A stretch of DNA of 64,000 nt from Opitutaceae bacterium (GCA_030693515.1 JAUYAK010000056.1:1-64000); one strand, 5' to 3'. Positions 1 to 10,673 are shown, numbered from the stretch's first letter. The notes: generated by a model not told the origin, from the sequence alone. Made by a program: numbers and translations.

Positions 1-1432
1 TGTCGGCCTTGAACGTGGCGACTTTCGCGCCCGGCGCAGAATTCTTGAGCACGTCACCCGCTCCTTCGTCGAGGCGCAGGCGCAGCTCGAGCCCGGTGGC
101 GGGCACCGGTTGCGGTTTGTTTCCGTCGGCGAGCCACGCGGCGGTGAGTTCGCGGGCGCGCGAGCGGCGGGCCTCGAGTTTCTCCTGCAACCCGGCGCGC
201 TGCCCGAGGATGAACTCGGCGGACGCTTTGTTCTCAGCCTTCGGGAGGCGCAACACCGGCAGCGGCTCGGAGATGTTTAGGTCCCATGGTTTTTCGGCGG
301 TGTTGCCCAGAAAGGCCGCGAGGCCGTAGTGGTCCTTCTGCGACACGGGATCGAACTTGTGGTCGTGGCACGCCGCGCAACCGGTCGTGAGACCGAGGAA
401 GGTCGCGCCGAACGCCTCCACGCGATCGCGCGTCTGGTTCACATAGACTTCCTCGGTGATCGTGCCGCCCTCGTTGGTCGTGGGGTTGCTGCGCACGAAA
501 CCCGTCGCGGCCAGCTCGTCGAACGTGCGCGCTGGCAGGAGGTCGCCCGCGAGTTGTTCGCGCACAAACGTATCGAAGCGCTTGTTGGCGTTGAACGCGC
601 CGATCACGTAGTCGCGATACGGCCAGATCGCGCGGTAGTTGTCGAAGTGGACGCCATGCGTGTCGGCGTAGCGCACATAATCGAGCCAGTAGCGCGCGCG
701 GTGCTCGCCGTAGCGGGGGCTCGCGAGCAGGCGATCGACGATCTTGGCATAGGCGTCGGGGGACTTGTCGGCGACGAAGGCTTCGACCTCAGCGGCCGTC
801 GGCACGATGCCGGTGAGGTCGAGCGTCACGCGGCGGATGAGCGAACGGCGGTCGGCCTCGGGGGACGGGGTGAGGTTGTTGGCGGAAAGTTTGGCGCGGA
901 TGAAAGCGTCGATGGGATTCGCAGGAAGACCGAGTGAGGAAGAGACGGAGTGAGGAGAAGATGAACCAATCCCTCTGTCTCTCCTTCCCCCTGTCTCTCC
1001 TTCTCGCACGGCGGGCACCGCCGGCCGCACGGGCGTCACGAAGGCCCAGTGCTCCTGATACTCCGCGCCCTCGGCGATCCAGCGGCGAAGCGTGGCGATT
1101 TGATCGGGCTTGAGGGTCTTGTGCGCCTCGGGCGGCGGCATGATTTTTTTCTCATCCTTGGACTCGATGCGCTGGACGAGCGGGCTCCGGTCCGGCTGCC
1201 CGGGCACAATCGCCGGATCGCCCTCCTTGCGCGGGCGCGTGGCGTGCTCGAAGCGGTCGAGCCGCAAGTCCGCCTTGCGCGACCCCGGATCGACGCCGTG
1301 GCAGGCGTAGCAGTTGTCGGCGAGGATGGGCTGGATGTGGTCGTTGAACGAAAGCTTCACCGGCGCCGGTGCGGCGGCGACCGCGGTCAACACGCACGCG
1401 GCCAAAATGCAGGACGGAGTGATTGGGCGCAT
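1..1432 (-). CDS. Planctomycete-type cytochrome c (PSCyt1/DUF1549) protein, 3' part outside window
   Basis: Reading leftwards from the ATG at 1432-1430, 477 codons are open to the window edge. Residues 1-20 look like a signal peptide. A PSCyt1 haem site, CYACH, follows in the first 45 residues, then a DUF1549 domain with a second CxxCH (CAACHDHKFD) and the family blocks YADTHG and WPYRDYV. Known relatives also carry a C-terminal DUF1553 domain; here it would lie off the left edge, so completeness cannot be judged. They are usually exported and paired with DUF1501 proteins, and a role in polysaccharide breakdown is proposed but not proven. The linker between PSCyt1 and DUF1549 (about residues 142-169) is low-complexity and repeat-derived. 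This is the third such gene in the window; the other two are at 8187-10659 and 12206-15358. The family is clear, the function is not. Confidence 0.85.
   Translation of the reverse strand, partial: MRPITPSCILAACVLTAVAAAPAPVKLSFNDHIQPILADNCYACHGVDPGSRKADLRLDRFEHATRPRKEGDPAIVPGQPDRSPLVQRIESKDEKKIMPPPEAHKTLKPDQIATLRRWIAEGAEYQEHWAFVTPVRPAVPAVREGETGGRRDRGIGSSSPHSVSSSLGLPANPIDAFIRAKLSANNLTPSPEADRRSLIRRVTLDLTGIVPTAAEVEAFVADKSPDAYAKIVDRLLASPRYGEHRARYWLDYVRYADTHGVHFDNYRAIWPYRDYVIGAFNANKRFDTFVREQLAGDLLPARTFDELAATGFVRSNPTTNEGGTITEEVYVNQTRDRVEAFGATFLGLTTGCAACHDHKFDPVSQKDHYGLAAFLGNTAEKPWDLNISEPLPVLRLPKAENKASAEFILGQRAGLQEKLEARRSRARELTAAWLADGNKPQPVPATGLELRLRLDEGAGDVLKNSAPGAKVATFKAD
925..1006. repeat. Low-complexity repeat insertion inside PSCyt gene
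   Basis: This stretch is rich in CTGTCTCTCCTTC-type units; two near-identical copies sit at about 973-1005, with GAGTGAGGA units before them. It keeps the reading frame and encodes a Ser/Arg/Gly-rich linker between PSCyt1 and DUF1549. The paralogue at 8187-10659 has no extra residues at this point. Confidence 0.6.
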
Positions 1433-1550
1433 CGGACAAAAGCGAAAAAGGTTCGGGTCAGAAGACCAGAGGCAAATACTAACGAGTGGCCGACCCAGAT
1501 GCTAGCACTGCGGTAAAATTTTTCGGCGAGGGCCAGCGACGCGCCGTATG

Positions 1551-1580
1551 AAAAACGCGCGGGCGCGACTGCGCCCGGGC
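1551..1580 (-). terminator. Rho-independent terminator after TonB receptor gene
   Basis: Read on the minus strand, a 6-bp GC stem GGGCGC/GCGCCC with loop AGTC is followed by GCGCG and a run of five T. It lies about 50 bases past the receptor stop codon and before the next minus-strand gene, so it probably separates the two transcription units. Confidence 0.6.
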
Positions 1581-1628
1581 GTGATGATGAATCGAAACCA
1601 AGTTCCGGTTCGGGCCGGTAAGACCCAA

Positions 1629-4559
1629 TCAGAACTGCATCGACACGCGGGCCTGCAGCACCAGACCGTCGTCGCGGGTGACGTCGTTGATTTTGTTGGT
1701 CAGATTCCGCGCGTTGAGCTGAAACGTGGTGGGGATCTTTGCGATCTTTGTGGTGTAGCCAACGAAGGTGTCGAAGAGGGTTTCGGCCTTTACCTGAATG
1801 CCGTAGATCTCGTTGTCGGACACCTCGTATTCGCCGGTGTGTCGCACGCCAGCACCCACATAGGCTCCGCTGAACTGTCCGGTGCGAAACGTGTATTTGC
1901 CGATGACGTTGGAGGAAAATTCGGGAGACTTCGCCAGGCGGTGCTTGAAGAGCTTGTCGTATTTCCGGGCGTTGGGCTCGCTGATGCCGATGTTGACTGT
2001 GTTGACGCTGGGGTCGGAGACGACCTTCGCCTTCATGATGTAGGTGAAGTTCGCGAGGACTTGGAAGTTGGCCGTGGGCGTCCAGACGAGGTCGGAGTCG
2101 ATGCCTTTGCTGAGCTGCAGACCGCCGTTTTGGTTGAAGCGGACAATGCCGCTGATCGGCATGCCGGGACCGTTGCGCGGATCGGACACGTTCTTTTGGA
2201 TGTCGGCGACCACCACGCCGTCGCGATTGATTTCAAAATACGAAATCGTGCCGGAGAGCTTTTCCCCGAAGAGCGCGCTCTTTAAGCCGATGTCGAAGCC
2301 GTCGCCGGACTCACTGGCGAGCGGCTTGCTTTCGCCGATGATCGGCACACTGGGGCCGGTGGACTGGAGATACACGTCGTAGTCGTTGGAGAACTGGAAG
2401 GTCTCGCTGAAGCTGGCGAAAGCGTAGAGGCCGGGGACGACCTGGCCGATGACGCCGAGGGATTTGGTGAGCTCGCTCTTGCCCGTGCTGACGAGGCCGG
2501 TGGTGTTCTGCTTCACGCTGCGCACGCCGGCGAGCAGGTTGAGCTTGTCCTTAAAAGCAGAGCCGCGGTAGCTCAGATACCAGTCTTGGTATTCGGTGGG
2601 TTTCGATTTCACCTGAGTGATGCCGCTCGAGATGAGTGGCTTGATCTCGGTCCATGGATTGATGAAGTTATAAAATCGGTCGAGCGTGCCTTGGCCGGTC
2701 GTCGTGCCGCCGCTGGGCGTGGTCCGAGTCGGGGCTTTGCTGCTGTCGATGCTGGCGCCGCCGTTATTCGTCCAGCTGCGGCGGGACTCCAAGCCGGCCA
2801 CTAAACGATGCTTGATCCCGCCGGTTTGCACCTCCTGCGAAAAATCGAGCTGCTGGGTGTCGCTGACGGCGTCGAGCTTCTGGACCTGCGCGAACACATT
2901 GAGGGAAGGGATGCGGCCGTTGGCGTCGAGCGGGCCGGGATTGGTAAACGCGAGGGACCGGGCGAAGTCGCTTTTGTCTTGGCTGCGCACCCAGTGATAT
3001 TGCACCGAGGTCTTGCTGAAGGGCGTGAATCGGATGCTCACGTCGGAGAGCGTATTGACGCCGTCGAGCCGGGAGTCGGGGCTGCCGGAAGTGAACTTGT
3101 CACCTTCGGGCGAATAGCGGCTCCAGTTTGTGCTCGAACCGATGTAGGGATAAGTGATCTTGCCGTAGGCGCCGAAATAGTCGGGCGCCCAGTTGTTAAC
3201 CAAGTAGCCGGAGCCTGCGGGTGCCGTGATGCCCCAGCGGTTGGAAATCACCGTCCGCGCCGCCGCATCGTCCGCCGCGCCATACCTCGTTTTGATGTAG
3301 TTGAGCATGGTTTGATCGGGATTGACCACCTGCTGATAGTAGAGGGGGTTGACTAGGAAATTCCAGGCGCTGACGGCGGAGTAAGCCTGCTTGTAGCTCG
3401 TGGAGTTAAACTCGGCCTGCACTTCGATCTTGTCGTTGGGCCGGGCGACGAATGAGGCGGCATACATGTGGTAGCCGGTGTCCTGCTTGAGGCGGGTCTG
3501 GCTGTTATTGGCGGCGGCGATGAACCGGTAGGAAATTCCGTATTCGCGGCTCACGACGGCTTGGGTGTCCACCAGACCTTTGAGGAGGCCGTAGGAACCT
3601 ACGCTGACTTCGGTAATCGTGCGGTTCACATTTTCAGGCCGCTTCGTCACGGTATTGGAGACGCCGTTGGGCGAGCTGTTGCCGTAGAAAAGTCCGACCG
3701 GGCCTTTGGCGAGTTCGACGCGGTCGACGTTGTCGGAGGAGACATAGCCCGGACCATTGGAATTCGCCGCCACCTGCACGCCATTGATGAAGTTGGGCAG
3801 TTGGAAACCGCGCAGCTTGAAAGAGCCGTTCTGCCGCGTCTCCTGTTTATTGACCGTGACGCTCGAGGTGTAGTCGTAGACATCGCGGATCGAGTTGTAG
3901 CCGAGGTCGCGGAGCAACTCGCCCGAGATGATCTCGATGGGCTGCGGCGCTTCGTAGAGGGAAACGCCGATGCGGGACGTGGTGACCGTGCTGAGCTTGC
4001 GGTAACCGGAGTCCTTGCTGGTGCTGACGGAAAACGGACTGAGCACGACGGCTTCGTCTTTGCCCGGGGCTGCGGGTGTTTGGGCCTCGACCGCGGTTGC
4101 GGCGGCGAGCCAGCCAGCAAAGGCGGCGAATAGAGTGCGAGTGGATTTCATGGGTTGGGTCTTGGGTGTGGGTTTGGGTTGCGGGTCGGAAACAGGTCCG
4201 GCCTCCCCGGCGCGCGGCGCGGCTTCGGCGGTGCGCTTGCGGCTGACGACGAGGGCGCCGGTGGCGGCGTCCTGCGCGGCTTCGAGGGCCGTGCCGGCCA
4301 GCATGCGTTCGAGCGCTTCGCGCGGCGTGAATTCGCCGGCCACCGCCTTGGTGGTGGCGCCACGGACGCGATCGACGAGGTAGACGATCGGCGTGCCGGC
4401 AACGGTGGTGAATTGCTTGAGCGTGACGGCGGCGTCGCCGCGGGGGAGGTTAAACGTCCGCTTCTCCGCCGGGGCGGTCACGGTGGTCGCAGCGCTGGCG
4501 ACGACGGCGCTGCACAGGGCGGCGACGGCGAGGGGCGCGGGGACGTGGGGCGACAGCAT
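1629..4559 (-). CDS. TonB-dependent outer-membrane receptor with N-terminal STN domain
   Basis: The 976-residue product has a signal peptide (about 1-24), an STN (secretin/TonB short N-terminal) domain at about 35-110, a Pro-rich linker, a plug domain (about 195-310) and a long beta-barrel ending in phenylalanine, as outer-membrane proteins do. The motif VVLSPFSV near residue 171 is typical before the plug of Opitutus-type receptors. STN receptors usually signal through FecR to a FecI-type sigma factor, and both genes lie just upstream (4854-6586), so ligand-responsive control of its own gene is likely. The substrate is unknown; the neighbourhood suggests a carbohydrate or chelate. The frame stays open to 4832, but that part is repeat sequence, so the start at 4559 is preferred. 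A second signal-peptide-like start exists at 4151 (residue 137). Confidence 0.9.
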   Translation of the reverse strand: MLSPHVPAPLAVAALCSAVVASAATTVTAPAEKRTFNLPRGDAAVTLKQFTTVAGTPIVYLVDRVRGATTKAVAGEFTPREALERMLAGTALEAAQDAATGALVVSRKRTAEAAPRAGEAGPVSDPQPKPTPKTQPMKSTRTLFAAFAGWLAAATAVEAQTPAAPGKDEAVVLSPFSVSTSKDSGYRKLSTVTTSRIGVSLYEAPQPIEIISGELLRDLGYNSIRDVYDYTSSVTVNKQETRQNGSFKLRGFQLPNFINGVQVAANSNGPGYVSSDNVDRVELAKGPVGLFYGNSSPNGVSNTVTKRPENVNRTITEVSVGSYGLLKGLVDTQAVVSREYGISYRFIAAANNSQTRLKQDTGYHMYAASFVARPNDKIEVQAEFNSTSYKQAYSAVSAWNFLVNPLYYQQVVNPDQTMLNYIKTRYGAADDAAARTVISNRWGITAPAGSGYLVNNWAPDYFGAYGKITYPYIGSSTNWSRYSPEGDKFTSGSPDSRLDGVNTLSDVSIRFTPFSKTSVQYHWVRSQDKSDFARSLAFTNPGPLDANGRIPSLNVFAQVQKLDAVSDTQQLDFSQEVQTGGIKHRLVAGLESRRSWTNNGGASIDSSKAPTRTTPSGGTTTGQGTLDRFYNFINPWTEIKPLISSGITQVKSKPTEYQDWYLSYRGSAFKDKLNLLAGVRSVKQNTTGLVSTGKSELTKSLGVIGQVVPGLYAFASFSETFQFSNDYDVYLQSTGPSVPIIGESKPLASESGDGFDIGLKSALFGEKLSGTISYFEINRDGVVVADIQKNVSDPRNGPGMPISGIVRFNQNGGLQLSKGIDSDLVWTPTANFQVLANFTYIMKAKVVSDPSVNTVNIGISEPNARKYDKLFKHRLAKSPEFSSNVIGKYTFRTGQFSGAYVGAGVRHTGEYEVSDNEIYGIQVKAETLFDTFVGYTTKIAKIPTTFQLNARNLTNKINDVTRDDGLVLQARVSMQF

Positions 4560-4650
4560 GCGGAGGAGCAGGACTACTCCTGTAACGCAGCGGCGGACGA
4601 AAAGACCTGCTCGCGGCGGAGAGATTTTTTTCTGCGGTAACAGTGTAACA

Positions 4651-4821
4651 CGGTGCTTTAGCCCGCGCCCCAAAACCGAAGACGATTGACCACCGATGGC
4701 ACGGATGAGCACGGACAAATCCCGCGGAGCGAAAACCCATCCGTGTTTATCCGTGTTCATCCGTGTGATCCGTGGTGAATCCCGGTCCCTTGCAAAGCGC
4801 GGGCTGAAGCACCGCGCTACC
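4651..4821. repeat. Nested inverted repeats upstream of TonB receptor
   Basis: The outer arms 4651-4668 and 4797-4814 are inverted copies of GCGCGGGCTGAAGCACCG with one mismatch. Between them a second imperfect inverted repeat (4690-4720 with 4739-4777) is built from ACGGATGA/ACACGGAT units. The same GCGGGCTGAAGC core recurs at 5974-6049 and, in weaker form, near 26841-26862. It looks like a REP/BIME-type repeat in the leader of the receptor gene. Confidence 0.7.
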
Positions 4822-4853
4822 TCGGGCGTCACGCTCCAAGTGCATGTCGAGCG

Positions 4854-5951
4854 TCAGCGGGTGCGCCGCAGGAGGATTTCGCTTTCGCCGCGGCGTTCGC
4901 CGATGATTTCGCCGTCACGTTCGAGGAGGCGCACGAAGGCCTCGGCCTCGTCGAGAGCGAAGGTGCCACCGATACGGCGGTCGGCGAGTTTTTCGTCGGC
5001 GAGGATGAGTTGGACGCGACTGCGGGCGTTGAAGCGTGCGATGACGTCGGCCAGCGGGGCTTCGGCGAAATCGGCGAGCCGGCTCTGCCACGCGAGCGCG
5101 GCGCGGAGGGCGGCAGGATCGACTCGCTCGACGATCGGCACCGGAGCCTGATTCGGGATGTGGAGGCGCTCGCCGGCGCTCAGAAATGTAGGGCCGCCGC
5201 TCGGCGGCGTGCCGTTTGCAGAATCACGATGGTCCGGCTTTGGACGCGCGCGGCCGGCGGCGAGCGCCGGACCTATGCTGACTTTGCCCTCGGTGACGAT
5301 GACCTCGACGCCTCCATCAGCGGCGTAGCGGACGTTGAACGCGGTGCCGACGGCGCGCACCGCCACGTTGCCCGCGCTCACGACAAAGGGCCGCGCGGCA
5401 TCGTGAGCCACGGCAAAGTGCGCCTCGCCCGCCTCGAGTTTCACGCTCCGCACCGCGGGCGTGAATTGCACGCGCACGGCAGTCGCGGCGTTGAGCTCCA
5501 GGGTGGAGCCATCGTCGAGCCGGGCGCGCTCGTAGCCGGCGACGGAGGTGACGTAGCGAGTCTCAGCCGGCGGGCGCAGCTCTTGCCAGCCGGCCAAAGC
5601 GCCGATCGCCAGCGCGGCGGCGACACCGCCCCACGCCAGCGCACGCGACCAGCGCCGGACCGGGCGCACCATGCGGGGCGCAGCGACCGCGCCGGACGGC
5701 GGAAAAGGCACGACCGGGGCTGCGCGCCCGAATGTGGTGTTTAGTTCCGCGCGGTAGGCGGGCATTTCGCCGAGCAGCCCGAGGGTCTGCTCCAAGCGCG
5801 TGATGGCGGCGGCGTGGCGCGGATCGGCGCGGAGCCATTGGGCAAACTCGCGTTCGCGGGCGGGTGAAAAGCCGTCGGCGCGCTCCGCCAGCCACGCGAT
5901 GGCGGCGTCCTCGTTGGCCAACCCGGACGGAAAATCGTGCGAGGGATTCAT
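4854..5951 (-). CDS. FecR-family anti-sigma factor / sigma regulator
   Basis: The 365-residue product has an N-terminal DUF4880-like helical segment (about 10-55: AWLAERADGFSPA, FAQWLRADPRH), a single membrane span (about 108-125), a periplasmic FecR beta domain (about 130-230, including DGSTLELN and GEAHFAV) and a C-terminal DUF4974-like segment (about 285-360). FecR proteins hold an ECF sigma factor and relay a signal from the STN domain of a TonB receptor. The ATG overlaps the sigma gene stop by four bases and the receptor follows 294 bases downstream, which fits a sigma-FecR-receptor operon. Residues about 225-255 (RARPKPDHRDSANG onward) are encoded by a GC-rich inverted repeat and look like an insertion between the two periplasmic domains. 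Confidence 0.92.
   Translation of the reverse strand: MNPSHDFPSGLANEDAAIAWLAERADGFSPAREREFAQWLRADPRHAAAITRLEQTLGLLGEMPAYRAELNTTFGRAAPVVPFPPSGAVAAPRMVRPVRRWSRALAWGGVAAALAIGALAGWQELRPPAETRYVTSVAGYERARLDDGSTLELNAATAVRVQFTPAVRSVKLEAGEAHFAVAHDAARPFVVSAGNVAVRAVGTAFNVRYAADGGVEVIVTEGKVSIGPALAAGRARPKPDHRDSANGTPPSGGPTFLSAGERLHIPNQAPVPIVERVDPAALRAALAWQSRLADFAEAPLADVIARFNARSRVQLILADEKLADRRIGGTFALDEAEAFVRLLERDGEIIGERRGESEILLRRTR
5186..5278. repeat. Intragenic inverted repeat inside fecR-like gene
   Basis: Arms at about 5186-5208 and 5253-5278 are imperfect inverted copies built on ATGTAGGGCCGCCGCTCGG. The element keeps the frame and encodes about 30 residues between the FecR domain and the C-terminal domain. 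Confidence 0.6.
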
Positions 5952-6586
5952 AGGCGGGTGGCGTGGCCGTCCGGGTAGCGGGCGGCTTCAGCCCGCGCCG
6001 ACCGGGATCCGATGTTCGCACCAGGCGCGGGCTGAAGCCCCGCGCTACCATCGGCGGGCGCGGCGTCCACCAAGCCGCGGGCCTCGAAGAAGCGCGCGCA
6101 GTCACGCACGCCTTTGAGCAGGTGGCCTTTGACGGTGCCGAGGGAAATGTTGAGCCGTTCGGCGATTTCTTTGCCGGAGCAGCCGTCGAGGTAGCGCAGC
6201 AGCATCACCTCACGGCAGCGTTCCGGGAGCGTGCGCAGCGCCTCCGCGAGCGCCTCGCCTCGCTGCCGACGCTCAAGGGAATCAACCACGCTGGGCGCCT
6301 CGTCGAGCGGCGGCATTTCTATCACGTCGTCGAGATTCTCGAAGGGCTGCACCCGGCGGCGGCGGAAGAGATCGATGGCGGCGTTGCGCGCGGTGGTGAA
6401 GAGGAAGGCCTTGGCGTGGACGAGCCGGCCGGGATCATCGACGCGCAGCAGCCGGGCATAGGTCTCCTGCACGAGGTCGTCGTGGTCGGGCAGCGTGGGA
6501 AACCGCCTCGACAGATAGGCGCGCAGCGCCGGCTCGTGCGGTTGCACGTGCTCGGAAAACCAGCGGGCCTGCTCGGCGGAAGACAT
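5948..6586 (-). CDS. ECF RNA polymerase sigma factor, FecI type
   Basis: The 212-residue product has a sigma-70 region 2 (about 15-80, with DDLVQETYARLL and the core-binding stretch FLFTTARNAAIDLFRRR) and a region 4 (about 120-170, with LPERCREVMLLRYLDG and the helix-turn-helix EIAERLNISLGTVKGHL). It should direct RNA polymerase to the promoter of the TonB receptor unit at 1629-4559, under control of the FecR protein whose ATG overlaps its stop codon. The last 35 or so residues (from DGSAGLQPAPG) are encoded by a pair of inverted REP-like repeats and are not part of the sigma fold, so the native end was probably near residue 178. The function is well supported; the C-terminal tail is unusual. 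Confidence 0.93.
   Translation of the reverse strand: MSSAEQARWFSEHVQPHEPALRAYLSRRFPTLPDHDDLVQETYARLLRVDDPGRLVHAKAFLFTTARNAAIDLFRRRRVQPFENLDDVIEMPPLDEAPSVVDSLERRQRGEALAEALRTLPERCREVMLLRYLDGCSGKEIAERLNISLGTVKGHLLKGVRDCARFFEARGLVDAAPADGSAGLQPAPGANIGSRSARAEAARYPDGHATRL
5974..6049. repeat. Pair of inverted REP-like palindromes inside sigma gene 3' end
   Basis: Arms 5974-5998 and 6025-6049 match as inverted copies at about 22 of 25 bases and each contains the self-complementary core GCGGGC-TGAA-GCCC. They overlap the last coding residues of the sigma factor. Confidence 0.7.
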
Positions 6587-6597
6587 GGGGGTTACAG

Positions 6598-6614
6598 CTC
6601 CGGCGAGGCCGGAG
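6598..6614. promoter_or_regulatory. Hairpin in leader of ECF sigma gene
   Basis: CTCCGGC-GAG-GCCGGAG forms a perfect 7-bp stem whose near edge is 12 bases upstream of the sigma start codon. It could occlude ribosome access or be a repeat fragment. The tract T6 at about 6625 would make it a weak terminator only for plus-strand transcription. Confidence 0.35.
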
Positions 6615-6746
6615 GGTGCGGGAGTTTTTTATCGGAACCGGTGCGAAGCGTGTCGAGGGGCTTTCCGGGGGAAACCGGCCGCGAAAACTTTTTTAAAAAC
6701 GGACCAGGTCCAAATCCCGCCCGCTGCGTCTAGGGGCAGGCGCGCT

Positions 6747-8180
<1,434 letters not shown>

Positions 8181-8186
8181 GGCGGA

Positions 8187-10659
8187 TCAGGATCGGGTGA
8201 TGAACTCGTGGAGGTTGAGCAGCACCCGCGCGACGTGCGTCCACGCGGCGACCTCGGCACGGTCGAGACCGGCGGGCAACGGGGATTCTCCGGTCGCAAG
8301 CAGCGCAGCGGCGGCGCCGGGATCGGCGCGATAGACGCGGAGGTGTTCGTCGAGCAAAGCGGCGGCCGTGCGCAATTCCTCGGGCCGTGGCGCGCGTTGC
8401 AGGGCCCGCTGCCACGCCCAGGCCAGCCGCGCTTCGCGGGTCGCGCCGCCCTCCCCGATAATGCGCGCGGCCAGGGCGCGCGCCGCCTCGACGTAGGTCG
8501 GGTCGTTGAGCAGCACGAGCGCCTGCTGCGGGAGGTTCGAGCGCGTGCGCTCGGCGGCGCACTCCTCGCGGCTCGGCGCATCGAAGGCGAGCAGGCTCGG
8601 GTGCAAAAACGAGCGCTGCCACCAGACATAGAGCCCGCGCCGGTATTGAGCCTCGCCGGAATCGGCCGCGTAGTCGCGCGGAGGGAAGTTGAGATTCTCC
8701 CAGTAGCGCGCGTGCTGGTAGGGTTTCACGCTCGGTCCGCCGAGCCGTGGCGAAAGCAGTCCGCCCACGGCGAGCGCGTGGTCGCGCACCAGCTCGGCCT
8801 CGACGCGGTGGCGGCCCTGCCGCGCAAACTCTCGGTTGTCGGGATCAGCGGCGAGCGCTGCGGGCGTGGCCGTGGAGACCTGCCGGTAGGTCGCGCTCAT
8901 GACGAGGGTGCGCACGAGGTGCTTCACGTCCCAGCCACGGTCCATGAACTCGCACGCGAGCCAGTCCAGCAGCGGACCGTTGCGCGGCGTCTCGCCCTGC
9001 GCGCCGAGGTCGGCCGGCACGCCGCTGAGCGCAGTGCCGAAAAACTGCTGCCAGAGCCGGTTCGCAACCACGCGCGCCGTGAGCGGATTCTCCCGCGCCA
9101 CGAGCCAGCGCGCGAGATCGAGACGCGTGAGTTCCCGGCCGCCGGCGTCGGGCTGCGGCAGGTAGGCCGGGAGCGCGGGCTTCATCACCTCGCCCGACTC
9201 GTCCATCCAGTTGCCCCGCGGCAGAACCCGCACCGTGCGGCGCTCCGCCGGTGGCAACGCCTCCGTGACGAGACAGCGCGGCAGGGCGTCGGCAAATTCC
9301 GTCCGCACGCGCTCCGCCGCCGCGAGCGCGTCGAGCTCGGCGCGGGCCACGGGGGGAAATTTTGGCGCGGAAGTGCTCGCTCACGGCGGCCTTCTCCTTC
9401 GCCGATCGTTTCGCCGTTTCCTTTTTCAAGGCCGTGGCCACGTCGCGCGGCGCGCCCTGCGTCGCTCCCCCGCCCTCCCAAGCCCGCTGGGCCGCGTCGA
9501 TCTCCCGGGCTCGGGCGGCGACGGGCCGGCGCGCCTCGGCCACCGCGGCGTCGAGCTGGGCGAGCCGCGCCTCCTGCTCCGGCGTAGTGACGAGCATCCC
9601 CTCCTCGCGCCGGCCGACGGCCTGCTCCTTCACGTCCGCGAAAAAGGCCCCGAGTGCATAGACGTCGCGCTGCGAGATCGGGTCGAACTTGTGATCGTGG
9701 CACTGCGCGCAGCCGGTGGTCTGCCCGAGCCACGCCGTGCCGATCGCGCGCACGCGGTCGGCGACCATGCGCGCCTCGTAGTCCTTGGGCTGCGCGCCGC
9801 CCTCCTCGGTGGAGAGCAGGAGACGGTTGAAGGCCGAGCCGACCCGCGTCTCCGTGTTCGCATCCGGCAGCAGGTCGCCCGCGATTTGCTCATGCGTGAA
9901 GCGGTCGAAGGGCTTGTTGGCGTTGAAGCTCGCAATCACCCAGTCGCGGTAAGGCCAGACGTTGCGGGGATTGTCGCTGTGGTAGCCGATGGTGTCGGCA
10001 AACCGCACGACATCGAGCCAACCGAGCGCCATGCGCTCGCCGTAGTGCGGGCTGGCGAGCAGGCGATCGACGAGGCGCGCGTAGGCGTCCGGCGCGCGGT
10101 CGTTTTCAAACGCCGCCACGTCCTCCGGCGTCGGCGGCAGCCCGATTATATCGGAGTGCAGCCGCCGGATCAGCGTGCGGCGATCCGCCTCGGGCGAGGG
10201 TTTCAGGCCGACCGCGGCGAGGCGGCGCGCGACGAGTGTGTCGATGGCGTTAGCGCCGGATGGAATCGCCGCCTTCACCGGGGCTTCATAGGCCCAATGC
10301 TTCTGGTAGTTCGCACCCTCGTCGATCCAGCGCGCGAGCACGGCCTGGTCGCGCGCGGAGAGAATTTTGTGCGAGTCCGGCGGCGGCATGATCTCGTCTT
10401 CGTGCTTCGACTGGATGCGCGCGACGAGTTCGCTCTCGGCCGACTTGCCCGGCACGAACGCGCCGCGCTTCAACGCCGCCTCGCGGTCATCGAGCCGCAG
10501 CTTGCCTTTCCGGTGCGAGGCATCGGGCCCGTGGCAGGCAAAGCAGTTGTCGGAGAGAATCGGCCGCACATCGCGGTTGAACTCGATTTTCCCAAGCTGC
10601 GCGGCCACGCCCAAGCCAGGAGCGGAGAGCAACAGCAGGACTGCGGCGAATGCCCTCAT
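8187..10659 (-). pseudogene. PSCyt1/DUF1549/DUF1553 protein, frameshifted at a C6 run
   Basis: From ATG 10659 the product has a signal peptide, PSCyt1 (CFACH, first 45 residues), DUF1549 (about 115-330, with CAQCHDHKFD) and a helical linker. At about residue 434 the frame is lost in a run of six C (plus-strand G6 at 9351-9356). The DUF1553 half (WLVARENPLTARVVANRLW, YRRGLYVWWQRSFLHPS) continues in the next frame to the stop at 8187. Removing one base from the run restores a protein of about 823 residues, the usual family size. The gene lies 14 bases downstream of DUF1501 gene 10674-12170 and 6 bases before its own DUF1501 partner. Either a real inactivating indel or a homopolymer sequencing error fits; both halves are otherwise intact, which favours a recent event or an error. 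Confidence 0.85.
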
Positions 10660-10673
10660 GCCTCTTTCCTTTC

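Noticed and set aside
4560-4832. An N-terminal extension of the TonB receptor by 91 residues
   Set aside because: The extra residues are the translation of inverted repeats and precede a proper signal peptide.
9345-9365. Programmed +1 frameshifting at the CCCCCC run in the PSCyt gene
   Set aside because: The paralogue has one continuous frame and no stimulatory element is visible; mutation or sequence error is simpler.
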